Shown: positions 46,293-58,159 of the stretch, piece by piece
How positions within the stretch are numbered: the stretch's first letter is position 1
How the letters are laid out: each line of letters opens with the position of its first letter
Assembly (NCBI GenBank): GCA_007922225.1
Contig: ML679959.1
Coordinates: forward strand, 27,756,540 to 27,820,539
DNA from: Emydura subglobosa
Taxonomy: Eukaryota > Chordata > Testudines > Chelidae
Length of the DNA stretch: 64,000 nt
Direction: 5' to 3'
Notes under the pieces: model-generated
Seen by the model: the letters and a program-made list of their open reading frames with translations, nothing else
Databases searched by the model: none
Told to the model about the DNA's origin: nothing
Program-made: the position numbers and the translations under genes

Positions 46293-47283
46293 TCTATCAT
46301 GTGGACGTTGTGCAGGTGCTCAGCGACGTATGTGAGACTTAATCTATGCATGTTTGTACAGGGCTTTGAGAGCCCGAAATGGAAGGCAAGGTACATACTG
46401 TTACTATTTTATACCCTAAGCAAGCTTCTCCGGGCCAGACTGGGTTAAAACCACCTTCTATCCCGAATGAGTTAGTTTGTTGTAAAGCCATAGCGTTTAG
46501 CTCTCTTTGGCCCCTGCCAACCAAGCAGTATAGTAGGCCAGATTAGCCGAAACCACATTTAAACATAGCTGAGTGTGGTGTGCGCGGATGGGCCCAGAGA
46601 CAGACGAATGCACTCTCTGTTCAGATTCATCTTACCAAATGCCACCCTCTCGTTAACATCTTATTTCCTGGAAGGCAATGAGAAGTGGTGAAACTGTGAT
46701 GGTAAATTTATCACTGAGCTATGTAACCGCAGTGCTGTATTTTACCTGAGCCGTAGAAAGTAATCAAGAGGTTTGAGCATCTCCTTAGTTCAACAGAAAA
46801 TTAGGGATACGACACACATTCTTCTTCTTAATTTTTTGGTAAATTTCAGAGAGCGTTTGGTTGTCAGATTTTTAGAAATGAATCAGATTTAGTCTTACAG
46901 GAAACAGTCTGGTTGTCTCTAGTAACCTGACATTGAAATTCACTCCCCACCCCCCACCTGCTGAAACCCATTCCCTTTTGAATGATCTTTTTAATTTAAT
47001 ACACCAGACTGAATATCCCTGCCGAGTGAAACTTTCTTAATAACAGATCATACGGGCAAAAGGTTCCTATTTCAGATATAGCTTCAGCGCTGACTTGATC
47101 ACTGCTCGACAGGAGTTCTTTCCATGCCATTTCCTCGTGCGAAGTTTCAGGCGCTAGGGGATGGCATCAGCATCAATTAATTACCGCTTTAATTGGGCTG
47201 GATAGCGATGACAGATGGGAGCAGCCGATTTTCATTTCCAGCACTCTGTCTGTAAGCCTTGTGGGTAACACTGTCGTGCTGAC
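46293..47283. other. unannotated, repeat-poor
   Basis: No gene. About 900 bp after 46400 with no repeat signature; includes the homeodomain-type core pair at 47174-47195. Confidence 0.45.
47155..47230. promoter_or_regulatory. candidate regulatory element (paired TAAT cores)
   Basis: CAATTAA at 47174-47180 and its exact inverse TTAATTG at 47189-47195 flank 'ttaccgct'. TAAT/ATTA cores are the general homeodomain site. This is only a motif pattern in a repeat-poor stretch; conservation is untested. Confidence 0.2.
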
Positions 47284-47738
47284 ATAGATTCACAGGTTCC
47301 AAGACCAGAAGGGGCCGTTGTGCTCATCCAGTCTGATCTCCTGGATAATGGAGGCCAGAGAACTTCCACAAAGTGATTTCTGGAGCAGATCTTTTAGGGA
47401 AAAAACATCTGTTCTTGATTTAAAAATGGTCAGTGATGGAGAATCCACTACGACCCTTGGGAAATTGTTCCTCTCATCGTTAAAAGGTACACCTTATTTC
47501 CAGTCTGCATTTGTCTAGCTTCAACTTCCACCCCTTTGGATCGTGTTTTACCTTCCCTGGCTGAATTGAAGAACCATTATGAAATATCGGTTCCCCATGC
47601 AGGTACTTGTAGACTGTGATCAAGTCACCCCTTAACTTTCTCTTTGTTGAGCTAAATAGATTGAGCTCCTTGAGTCTATCACTATAAGACATGATTTCTA
47701 ATCCTTTAATCCTTCTTGTCACTTTTCTGTGACCCCCT
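47284..47738 (-). mobile_element. CR1 LINE 3' part, antisense
   Basis: Starts at the 3' terminus ('atagattcacaggttccaag', 'accagaaggggccgttgtgc') and runs to 'aatccttcttgtcacttttc'. The minus-strand frame 47480-47722 keeps the CR1 C-terminal pattern (SYSDRLKELNLFS, KLRGDLITVYKYLHGE). It lacks the rest of the protein; the remaining frame is interrupted. Same subtype as 21985-22797. Confidence 0.92.
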
Positions 47739-48982
47739 CTGCTTTTATAGCGTGTGACTGTGCTATCATGTGCTACGCCGTGCTGCCTTGGGCTGTTGTC
47801 TCCTCTTCTCTGCTCCTAAATTAAGCCAGGATAAGCCTGGTCAGCAAGTGGATGTTGGACTCTGAGCACCTGAGGCAGTGGGAAACGTTCTTGGGAACGG
47901 CGACTCAGCAAGTGGTGCTGTTTCTATGAGAGACATGTCCAAAAGAAGTAGTGAGGGTGTTGGTGGTGCAGCTTTTCAGAGGCCTAGTAAAATACAATTC
48001 CTGACAATTGCTGTCATTAAATATCCTGTAACTTTGTACAAGTTAGGGTGGTTATGCCTGGGGTCCTGGCCAAATTTCATTTCAGGGGAGTTATGATGTG
48101 CTTACCTAAAATACCGGTTCAGCTGGGTGCAAAAGCCTTCATTTCCTGCCCCCAAACGATCATGTAGTGTTCCTGTGTGCTGTTCACTGCCAGGGTATTG
48201 CACTCCAGAGATTGGATACATGTTAGTGGTAGGTGCAGTTTAAACACAGCAGCTATTTTACCATGCTGCGTAATAGATGTTGTCAGAGCACGTTCTAGGC
48301 GGAACTGCTAATCACACTCATAGCTAAGATTGCTGAACTCTTTCCATTATAAGACTCCGTTTTCAGTTAGTTGTAAGTTTGTCAAACTTCCGCCATGTGG
48401 TGTCATGTTTTTTTCATGCCAGATCTCTGCTTCAGGCTGGTTTTCTCCCACCCCTCAAAGTCTCAGTTAAAACAAGTGGTCTCTGACGATGGGATTAGGG
48501 GGAAAATATATTGTTTTGTCCATGTTAAGAAAAATTCTCAGCCATTTTGCTGAGACGCTCTTGATATCTCTCCATTGTGGGATAGGGAGTTGGAAATTCA
48601 GCAGGGAGGTCGCCCTGGTATCGGGTGTGGGGTTTTTTTGCTTTCCCAGTGAAAATGCGCCTAAGTTTGGCCAAGTTATAAGCCCCTGAAAAATCTGTTT
48701 TCACATGCTCGGTGGTGACTTGTTAGACTTCGGCAGCTCAACTCTCCAAACAGTCTGTCTGTACTGAGCATGCTCCTTCCTGGGGTTGAGGAAGGCTTGT
48801 GCAGCAAGTTGCTCCTCCTGGCGGTAGGTTGCTGCTGTAGCGATAGGCACTGGAACTGAAAGCAGGTGAGACTCTCTTCCGTGCTGTTGATGTCCCCACT
48901 GCTGGTTCCCGGCCAGCGTGGAGCAAGGAGGTAGCTGCCTGGACGGAATGCAGAGGGGTGAGGAGCTGAGGGTGAAGGGCAG
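47739..48982. other. unannotated sequence
   Basis: No gene. Frames up to 142 codons on the minus strand near 48.7-49.1 kb overlap each other and run through a tRNA-like repeat. Confidence 0.45.
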
Positions 48983-49130
48983 CCTGGGAGAGGGTGCACA
49001 TAATGGTTTATAAGTAGTGCAACAAAGGCCCCTCCTGAACCTGGGATTTGAACCCAAGATTCCTGAGTCTCCACATTCCTCCGCTTTCAGCAAATAGTAG
49101 CGGAACCCAGTGTCAACATGTCTTGTCACC
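48983..49130 (-). repeat. tRNA-like repeat, antisense
   Basis: On the minus strand a B-box-like GGTTCAAATCC lies at 49054-49044, preceded by 'ggagactcaggaatcttg'. It is too diverged for a functional tRNA, with no cloverleaf that I can pair. Confidence 0.5.
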
Positions 49131-49333
49131 CCCTACTGGCGGTTCCATATTGAGAATAACAGCCTACTACTGCTACCACTGACTCCATTAGCTGAAGTGG
49201 CCATGGCTTGGTGCTGTGGATCTATAACCACCACTCTCTAGAGTCATTCTTAGTCTTTCTCTGACTATTCAGGCATTTTATACAAAATGGAACAGCTTCG
49301 GCGGAAGAGATTGAGGGACCCACCTCAGAATAC

Positions 49334-49467
49334 CCCATAGCTGAGTGGTTGGGCCCTCACCTGGGAATAGTGGGGAGAAACCTGAGTTCAAGTTCATGCT
49401 CCAGCTCACGGTTTAGAGCCTGGATCTCCCACATCCCAGGTGAGTGCCCTAACCATTGGGTTCTTGA
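49334..49467. repeat. inverted tRNA-SINE-like foldback
   Basis: The left arm 'agctgagtggttgggccctc' then acctggga has an A-box-like TAGCTGAGTGG, and 'gagttcaagttcatgctcc' is B-box-like. The right arm, read in reverse, is 'ctcaagaacccaatggttag' then ggcactcacctggg. The two arms are diverged inverses, so the element is a palindrome built from a tRNA-like head. Confidence 0.68.
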
Positions 49468-49984
49468 GTTGGGGGGACCGGGATCCCTCCTCCACTAGCG
49501 TGGTGGCTCATGCCCTTCCTCTCTTTTCTTTTTCTTTTCTTCCAAAAGGTTGCAAATGCCTGAGAGCAAAACATTTCATTTGAGCAGACATGAATTATTT
49601 CTGGCCTAATTGATTTGCTGAGAAAATTTGGTTTGGATTCAGTCACGTTTTTTATTTTTTGTTTTTCAGAACTGCCAGCGAACCAAAAAAAAAAGATAAA
49701 AATCAATCATTTGCACCACTCTCATTATGCGACTGGGTCTGACTGCGCGATTGCAAATTTTTTTCCACAGGACGCAGACTCGTTCAGTGCACAGAATGAA
49801 TGATGCTCATTGAATGGGTGGTTATTTAACGTTTCTTTTTATACTCGTCGCTCAGTGGGTGGCTTTATTTAATGCATATCGTCTGAACCCTGCACTAAAT
49901 ACAAAATTAACTTTATTCCCATGGTGCTGTCACCATAGTACCTGAATGCTTCACCAACATTAATGAATGTATCTTCAGACAACC
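49468..49984. other. unannotated sequence
   Basis: Nothing recognised; A/T runs near 49684-49696. Confidence 0.4.
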
Positions 49985-50350
49985 CCTTGGGGGATGAGAC
50001 AGTGGTATTGGCTCCGTTTTTCAGCTGTGAAATTGGCAAAAGGGTCCGCTAATTTTGGGCGTTCAGCCTGAGGCATCTGGGGCCTGAGTTTTCACAGAAC
50101 GGAACATTTGTACAGCACTTTGTTCCAAGCACAGCTCTAATCAGCTTAGTTGCAGTTGTGAGTGCTCAGCACTTCTGGAAATTTGCTCCCGGTGTTTCAA
50201 GCCGGGTGCCCTGAAAATGAGGAGTGGCCACCTGGGAAGGAAAAAAGTTGGTTCTAAGTGACGTGCCCAACCTCACCTAGGAGCTCTGTGGCATCTGTAG
50301 GGATAGAATTCTCCAGGTGACATTCAGTTGTCTTAACGAGGACACCATCC
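49985..50350 (-). repeat. SINE, antisense, split by a MITE
   Basis: The left part 'cttgggggatgagacagtgg' to 'tcagctgtgaaattggcaaa' and the right part 'ctaagtgacgtgcccaacct', 'cacctaggagctctgtggca' and 'gggatagaattctccagg' are the two halves of an antisense core-plus-head. The MITE lies at 50049-50230. Confidence 0.72.
50049..50230. mobile_element. MITE inside a SINE
   Basis: 'gctaattttgggcgttcagc', 'ggggcctgagttttcacaga' and 'gtgagtgctcagcacttctg', then 'ttcaagccgggtgccctgaa' and 'aatgaggagtggccac'. Same family as 26936-27123, which also carries 'ggccac' near its ends. Confidence 0.72.
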
Positions 50351-51454
50351 TTCCTCTTCTGGTAAGCTCCTGCCGTGTTCACTGCTCACCTTCCGGCTTC
50401 TGCAACCAACGAGGCCAGGGTCCTATCAATGACAGCCACACAACCCATCTCACTGTCCATTTATCAGCCCTAAATACATCATAAAATAATTGGATAAATA
50501 GTGCTGTGGGTCCATGTTTTTATTTCCCCTGTCTTGAAATGGGAACATTAGGCACTGTGATAAATGGACTGGCTGGCAGCTGGATCGGGTTTTACGGGGG
50601 CACGTATAGGTTCCTCTGTTGCTGTTTTGTAACTTGTTGCAGCGTGACATTCATAAACTAAAATGCTGCTTCTCAAAAGTATCAAAGGAAATAAGGCTAC
50701 TTTTCACCGCAGACATAAAAGGCTTTTAATGTACAAGTGCAGCAAGCTCCGCTGTGGAGATGCATTGTGAAGAACAAAGCCGACAGCTAATCACATCTAA
50801 TGCCTTTTAAGTTTGTCTCGTTTTTCACCTCCAGACTGTCTCACAGAACTTGAAGGCTTCAATGATTGACTCACCAATAATTGACGAGGAAGAACCCTCT
50901 GTAACTTTTAAATGCCACTTTTAATTTTCCTAAATCAGCCTGGTGTCCGGGCCAAATTCCAGTTTTGGTAATCACATTTGACCTAGCTTCATTCCTTTGC
51001 AGTTTCAGTTGCGTTCAGTAGTCTTTGTGGCTTCCTGTGCTGGTCTGTTGTTCTGTACTGCTTTGTGATATTAAACAGCTGCCCTATTCCACCACAGAAG
51101 TGGTTGCATTCCCGTGATAGGTTGAAGTGATTCCTACATGCATATCATGTGAGTTGCCAGGCACCCTCTTGCCATGCACTCTCAGCTTCCAGTGATGTTG
51201 GTAGGAGTTAAGGTGCTCACCCTGGTGGGACTGGTCCTGTAGACCTTGAGGTATTCAGGAACACGAGCCATCCTATTGAAGTCAACAGGGCTGCTTGCAT
51301 GCTTGTTGTGTTTTGGTACCTTGCTGAAGCAGGCCTATGGTTTGTGAAGCGTTTTGGGATCTTTTTAGGATGAAAGTCACCACATATATGCAAGTTGTTA
51401 GTCCACACCCCCCTCCCCCCCATTGCTACTGTGTGCTGGCAATGGCCTAATGAA
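50351..51454. other. unannotated; 50640-50950 unique-looking
   Basis: No gene. 50640-50950 lacks repeat signatures and is moderately AT-rich with TAAT/CAAT-rich words ('ccaataattgacgag'). Confidence 0.4.
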
Positions 51455-51610
51455 TATTCCCGCCACTGGCCTGCTGGTGACTTTGGACAAGAAAGGTCCT
51501 CCCTCTGTACCTCAGTTTCCTCATCTGTGAAATGGGGATAATGAAACTGACTTCTTGCGGTGTAAAGTGCTTTGAAGTCGAGGGATGCAAGAGTTAGACA
51601 TTATTATTTC
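51455..51610 (+). repeat. MIR-type SINE, core and tail
   Basis: 'gccactggcctgctggtgac', 'ctctgtacctcagtttcctc', 'atctgtgaaatggggataat', 'gtgtaaagtgctttgaagtc', ending 'gacattattatt'. Confidence 0.88.
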
Positions 51611-53039
51611 TATAGGGACAGTATTGTGGCAGCTGTTCATCTTCTACCGCCAGCACTGGAAAACCATTTCTATTTCCATGGCTGTGCCAAATGGGGCCGT
51701 GTTGCTTTCCTGTGCTGACAGCAGTTGATCCCACTACTAAGGTGTCGGCATCAACAACAGAAAAACGATCCAGGAAAGCAAAAATGCCGAAAGGAGGGAA
51801 GAGAAATTGAAAAAGAACAAACAGCTTCAATGAAAACTTGATGAGAGACAAGGCACAGCAGGGAAAGGGGCAATCAGAGGGAAGAGACACGGGCCTGGGT
51901 TGGTGCATTGGAGATATGGCTTCGTATCTTTTATTCGAAGTGAGTTAGCTGGTTCTCAGGTCTGGCTCTCAGTGGCTGGGTATCTATGGTGCAAAGCCAC
52001 CGTGCAGTTTGGTAACTTCTGTTCCATAGAGGTCCAGGATTTAGAGGTGGTGGGGGTGGAGGGACATTAATTAAGAAGAGATGCTTTGCTGGTCAACTGA
52101 CTGCCTCTGACCGCTGCTTTTTGTCTGGCGGCATTCAGGAGAGCTAGACAAACGCACTCCCAATGTTCTCACTTCCCTCCTGACAGACAGATGTTGGGAT
52201 GTCGGCACCGTACAGTTCTACCCACCTCTTTCCCTTCTCTTACCTCACAGATCTTGTTTTCTTAAACTCTTCTTGAAAGAAAGCCCTTTGGTTTGGAAGA
52301 GAGATTCCATTTGGTTGGACAGGTCACCTTGCAGAGTTGGAGGTGGATATTAATTTGTGGGCCCAGAAATAACTGAAGTTTCCGTCCATTCTGAGTTTTC
52401 AGCCCCGTGTTTTAGCGGGTGCGTCGCACAAATCTGCAGGCTTGGGCTCAGAGGACATTAAAGGCATCTCTCAATGTCTTCAGGCTAACGCAGCTGATGA
52501 TGTCATGCCGTGATGTGATGTGTGGCATGTTGTCACAATACATCAAGACAAGTCAAGCCCTTTGTCATGGAGGATCGAGCTTTAGAGGTGGGACCTGTAA
52601 TTCGACTGATGTGAATTGGGTTTTGCCCGTGAACCGACAAAAGCTTTTAGCACATTCAAGCAGCACGTTCGAATACCAGGGCGCATCTTTAGGTCATTGC
52701 AGAGAGATTTTTCAGCATAATGCCCATGAATGTTGGTGAGGATTGTAGGACTGAATTCCAAGATCGCTCTTCTCTGCTGTACTTTGCTACTGCTGTCCAT
52801 GGTCTGTTTGAATGTTACTTGTGTTTAATGTTATGGCTGGAAGGAGGTGCAACCTGCAGAGGATGGATGCGAGTTCCCTTGTGAGAGCCTCTCTGCCATG
52901 CTAAAAGAGCAACTTTTTTCTTTTCTTGCTGCAGAGGCGTGTGAATGTCCAGCCCTTCGGATGTGAGCTCCTTCTTCTAAAGCAGACTTGCAATATCCGG
53001 ATCTGTCGCTTGCCTGGGGTAAGTAAAGAATGCCATTAG
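51611..53039. other. unannotated sequence
   Basis: Nothing recognised. Frames of 104 and 106 codons have no features. Confidence 0.4.
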
Positions 53040-53470
53040 CAGCAGCAGCATGGCAAAGGGGGGACGTGGATTTTGTGCCTGTGCTCACGGGTGGCTCGTG
53101 AACCCTCCTTTCAGGGAGGCGAGCCCATGGCCCTGCCTCTTCTGCCTGAAGCCATGCCCCTTCCACCCCCTCTCTCGACAGCAGAGCCCTGAGCCCCCTA
53201 CCGTGGCCAGAGGAGCCCCGCCCCAGCATGCTGGCATGCCCCAGGCGGTCCGAGTCCCAGCCCACCAACTGGCCTGAGCCACTGGCCCTGGATCCCAAGT
53301 CTCGGCCCGCCAGCTGGCATCAGCTGCCAGCCGCGGCCCTGGCCCCAGCCCCAACCATGGAGCGCTGGCTAGGAGGCCCCAGTACCGGGTGGCCCAAGCG
53401 CCGGCTCCAGCTGCCCCAAGTCCCGGACCACAGGCTGACCCACCCTAACCCCAACCCTCTATTCTAGCGC
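53040..53470. repeat. GC-rich block, probably a turtle repeat
   Basis: C-rich sense strand with repeated 'gcccc', 'ccagc' and 'ggccc' words: 'catgccccttccaccccctc', 'cagagccctgagccccctac', 'ctggccccagccccaaccat'. It resembles a GC-rich repeat recalled from turtle genomes. Overlapping frames on both strands (155, 89, 75 codons) reflect the lack of stop codons in GC-rich DNA. Confidence 0.5.
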
Positions 53471-55719
53471 TAGTTCTAGACTCCCCCCGAGCAAGGGCGG
53501 AAAGAGTGAGCAGCGTCTGCCTGGGCTGGGGCCCCGCAGGTGAAGAGCGGGTCGCTGCAGTAGGGAGCGGAGCCTCGGGACGGAGCATGAGTGGGGCCAT
53601 GCCTGGTTGTCTGGGGAGGCTTGGGCTGCCCTGGCCTGTGATACCCGCCGCCCATGCCTGGGCTAGTACATTTCTGTGATAGTTGTGCAAGCTTATCCTG
53701 CAGGAGTAGGAATTGAAGGGTGTAACACACAATTAGAAAGACGCTGCTAAATTCATACATAGATTGACAGGTCTGCCTTGTCTGATGAGCGACTTCAATC
53801 TCTAGCGATCCCTCTGCTGCCCTTAACGTACCTGTTACCTGAACGAGCACGTCCTGCGAGAGTGGGTTATAAACTCATGGAAAACGAACACAATCCTCAG
53901 TCATTCATGTACAATACAATATTCCGATAAAAGCAGAAGTTAATTGATAAAAAAGGAAACTGTACTGACCCTGACTTGGGGTTGGGTTACCTTTCGTGAT
54001 GCGCTGCGCAGTTCTGCATGTCCCTATTCTGTCAATCTCATTTGTTTTACTCTGCCATTGGAGCACAGTGGCCCAGACTCAAATGAAAAGTACCCCAGAC
54101 GCTGGATTTTCTGAGTATGTTACCAGATTTAAATAATCCAGGCGAACGATCTACACAGGGGCCTGCTTATTCCCTTCCCTTCCCATCTCTAGAGGCGGGT
54201 GAGATGGGTTAGAATTTCTGTTTTCTCTTCTTGTCCCATTCTTCCTTGTTTTCCTCTGCCCTGTTCTGCTACCGTGCAAAGCAGGTGTTTTGTGGGTACA
54301 GACACTTTATAGGGAAGACGTGTCCGACAGATAGATGTTGAGGTTTGTCCCCAAAGTGGTGGTTAAATTCTGTGAACTCTCACTTGCTCCCACAGGAGTT
54401 CTGAGTCACCCAGGAAAGCTTCGGAGAAATGTGAGTGGTCAACGAAAGGACACAATTTACCGTGCGACTCCTGATCTTTTTGATCTCGAGCAGTCCATTA
54501 AATCCAAGACCGTGTAGTTCCTCTCGTTGCAAAGACCGTTCATTAGCTGAGGTGCCACAGCAATGATACAGCTAGGTTTCCAGCCTTGGCTTTTTTGATC
54601 ACTCTGACCTTTCGGGCAGGGTCATGGTCAGACTATTTACGAAAGCTGCTCTTTAAATCTGCCTGTCAGGACTGATATTAGCATTCTAATGTTGCATCGG
54701 TGAAAGAAAACAACATTGAACACTAGTCCAGATCTCCTCTATAGCATTTAAAGTGATGGCAAAGCTCTCTCTACATGATGATGATAAGGATTCATTGCAT
54801 GTGTATAGTGACTTCCACCTGAGGATTTTGGGAGTGCTTAATATATATCACGAGGGCAGGTTAGCCCTGGGACTGGACCATGTATTTGGACTTTGGAGAC
54901 ACAGCAAAGCTGTTGCAGAGTTTGGAATATAACTCAGGAAGTCCTTAGTCCCAGCTTTAATGCACCCTCATTTGTGTCGGTTCGGTAGTACTGTGTGAAT
55001 GATTTTGTAACTGAAAATCTCTCTCTCTCTCTCCCCCCCCCCAATTCTGTTTCTGCTACACCCACGAAGGGAGGTATCTCAGGATTCTTCTCATCTCTGT
55101 ACCCTGCAAAGTAAACCTATTTCCTTTCACACACTTAAGAACAGAAGTCTCGGTCTGAGTGCAGGTGAAGACAAATTGTATTTGTTGCTTAACAAAGCAC
55201 CGCCAGATCCTGTTGTGTTTTGACTAGCATGTGTGGCTAGCTGGGTATGAATGTTCTTTGAGCACTTTGGGAATCCCGAGCACTACCTGGCGCTTGGTTG
55301 GGTTTTCCCCGTTCTTAATGTTCATAGAAACAGTTCCTAGATGGCTCCATCCTGTCCCTTTCCCCAAAGGGAGCATGCAGAGTTCAAGGTCAGTTTTTGG
55401 TTACCAGTGAGGAAAGTGAATGACACATGTGCCCAGTTTTTGTGGCTCCCTGAATGCAACCGAAGAATTCAAAGGTATAGAAGTCTCAAGCCAGTGGGGT
55501 TTTTTAAGAGAAAGTATCAGGTAGCGTAGGTCAAAAATTCATCATTTGTGTTTTTTAAAAAAATCATCCCCTTTCATAGAATATTTGTAATAATTATTTT
55601 TAATATTTCAGTGACAACAATTCTTTTGGGGTGGGTTTAACCACCCATCTGCAGTGTTTGCAACCTCATGCGCTACTGCAGTGGGCAAGAATTGGCCCGT
55701 GTTTGTGAGGCGGCCTAGT
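53471..55719. other. unannotated sequence
   Basis: No gene. A (TC)n/C-run is at about 55018-55042. The 124-codon minus frame (53476-53850) is not supported by any feature. Confidence 0.45.
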
Positions 55720-55870
55720 CAATAATGTATTTATCCTCACAACACCCCCCTGGGAGTTGGGGAGGCGTTGTGATCCCCATTTTACAGCTTGAGAAACTGA
55801 GGCACGGAACACCTCAGTGACTTGCCCAGCATCACACAGGAAGGCTGCGGATGAGCTGGGAATGTATCGT
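55720..55870 (-). repeat. MIR-type SINE core, antisense
   Basis: 'ttgtgatccccattttacag', 'cttgagaaactgaggcacgg', 'cagtgacttgcccagcatca' and 'cacaggaaggctgcgg', the canonical antisense core. Confidence 0.9.
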
Positions 55871-56130
55871 TGTTTATTTGTGTTACAGCCGCGCCCAGAG
55901 ACCCTAACCAAGGTCAGGGTCCCATTGTGCTAGGCACTGTACAGATGCCTCGTAAGGGGGCTCTTCACTCCCTGAAGAGCTCACAGTCTAATGAGACGAG
56001 ACAGACAAAGGGTGGGAGGTGAAACAACGGCAGAAAGCGGTGGCGTGATTTTTTTCCAAGGTTAGACAGGAAGTTAGTGACAGTCACTCTTAGAACCAAG
56101 CTCTTCTGATTCTGGAAGGAACCCATCCTT
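55871..56130 (-). repeat. second SINE subtype, antisense, adjacent
   Basis: 'tgttacagccgcgcccagag', 'tcagggtcccattgtgctag', 'gcactgtacagatgcctcgt' and 'gaagagctcacagtctaatg' (tail), then 'agacaaagggtgggaggtga' and a diverged core. The preceding SINE stops just where this one begins, suggesting insertion into it. Confidence 0.85.
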
Positions 56131-58159
56131 TCCCTACCTATAATGCACGTGTCTATGAAGTGAAACTGACTGGTCTCTCTCCCTTGTTGGAGCTGAGTGA
56201 AAGGTTTTAAAAAAGAAAAAGAAAAGAAAATCAGAGTTTTAAAATTCCTTCACTCTTAATAATCTCAGGCCAGATGCTCACGTGGTGTGAGTGTGCATGG
56301 CCTGTGAGTAACAGGTCATTTAATAACCCTTTGATAGACCTACTTGCCTTGCACCTAAAACTGAAGTCTCTGGAAAGTGGGGTGTTACAGCACACACGTG
56401 CATTATTACAGAACATGACCTTAATGCTGAGTTTAGTCATACAGAATCCTTCCGCTTCTTTTTTACTTCACAGGTGAGGTGATTGTCATATGTAGATCTC
56501 TCTCTACTTGGACAGTCTTGCTGCTTGTGATGTGCAGAGGAAAAGGCTTCTAGTGCGTGACTGTGTTACATGGCCAAGATGGCCAGCAAGCTTTACTTTG
56601 CTATAATGAGAGAATTGACTGTCACCCCTTGCTGTTAATGTTAACTTGAATTAAATAATGGGAAGGAATGGGAAAAACGGCAGGGTTAAAAGGCACCATC
56701 TATTGCACATACAGATAATTCCTCTTAAGAAACGTTTAAGATGTCATATCCGTAAATACTAATAAGGCTGTTTGATTCCAATTTTCAGGTAAAATGAACA
56801 TTTTATTGAGCATTCTATCTGTCACATTCAATACTTTGGTATGCCATCTTCTCAGGCTTATTAGCATAATTGCACTGCTTATGCAACAATACAAAATTCA
56901 GCAGTAAAATAGCAGTTAACACAGGCTTTTACTTAAGGACAGGTTCGGAGGATATTTATTCGTGAGTTAGTGTCATCCATTATTTTTATTTAGAAAAAAC
57001 AAAAAGGGGAAACGTTTTAGGAGATTTTTTTTTTAAAATAGCTCAATTGGAAAGCCTGAAAATTGGTCACGGCTCCTTTTTCTGTCGTGTAAAAGCTCAA
57101 CCAATTTACACACATAGTGTAGCAGAGATTATGCAGCTAACTTGGGTTTCATGTCTGAGCAAAATGACTGGACATCTTCTAATGTCTTCTAGGACGGCTT
57201 GGTTAAATCTCCTGGCAGATTCTTTCCTCTTCCAACCTGTTCTCCAGCCTCTGCAGAATTTTTTCTCTTGCTGTTATGCAGAACCGCGAGAGCTACTGAA
57301 AAACGCTGTTGCTCTGAGATTCACAGGTCAGTTACGCTGGTGTCATCTGCCTGTATGCCATGGCTGGAGGCAGAACTAAATCTGTTCGTTGTTTAGGAAG
57401 GGATAGGCTCACCTCCTAGATAGCCTGCTTGTCTGTTTCTGCCTTGAAAGTGCCTGAGATGCTTTTAAAGGGTTTTTAAAGATCTTTCATGTCATTTCTC
57501 TTTAGGATAAGGGGGAAGCTCTGTCTAAAGTGGGTGTCAGGCTTGTTGGGAAGGAGGCTATGCAAGGCAAGCTGATTTCTGAGTTCAGTTCCTGGAGGAC
57601 TGGTGTGTGCATTGTATAAGCGTCACGCTCTTGGGCACCAATTGTTCTCTTTGCTGGCACTCTAAGAAAAGGATGGGGGTAGGGACTGAATGGGCAAGGG
57701 AGGCAGAGGTTTCCCCTTGTCCAAGCTATTTCTAGGGTACTGCAGATGTCCACTGTCAAATGGCAGTGTGTGGACTGCAGTATTACTGACAACTGCTTTT
57801 CATCTCGCATTCTGTGACACACTTGGAAATGATCTCTGTCCAGGCAATGTTTAGCTGAGGTGCGCATATGCAGATGTTCCTACAAAAAAGGCTTATGATG
57901 GGGGAGGGAAGGCAGGATCTCACATTTTTCACAGGTGCTTTCGTTGTTGGTTTTTTTTTTAAAAAAAAAAAGCCATTTTAGTCATATTTTACCAGTGAGG
58001 GAAATGCATGGGAGAAGGGTGCAAAATTACAGACATGCACAGAGACAGAATGACATAGACAAAGCAATGTTAAAATGTTCAGTGGAAAAAACCCACTAGG
58101 TGAGAACAGGAGTTTTGCCCAGTTTACATGAGGAAAGCCAGATGCTGCCCGTACAGCTA
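56131..58159. other. unannotated; 56700-57000 unique-looking
   Basis: No gene. 56700-56930 has no repeat signature ('aggcttattagcataattgc', 'ttaagatgtcatatcc'). T/A runs lie near 57951-57971. Confidence 0.45.

Noticed and set aside
48983..49467. Possible functional tRNA genes
   Set aside because: B-box-like motifs are present but no cloverleaf with paired acceptor and anticodon stems can be drawn; they are tRNA-derived repeats.
52831..53298. 155-codon minus-strand frame
   Set aside because: Lies in the GC-rich block where all frames are open; no recognisable protein.
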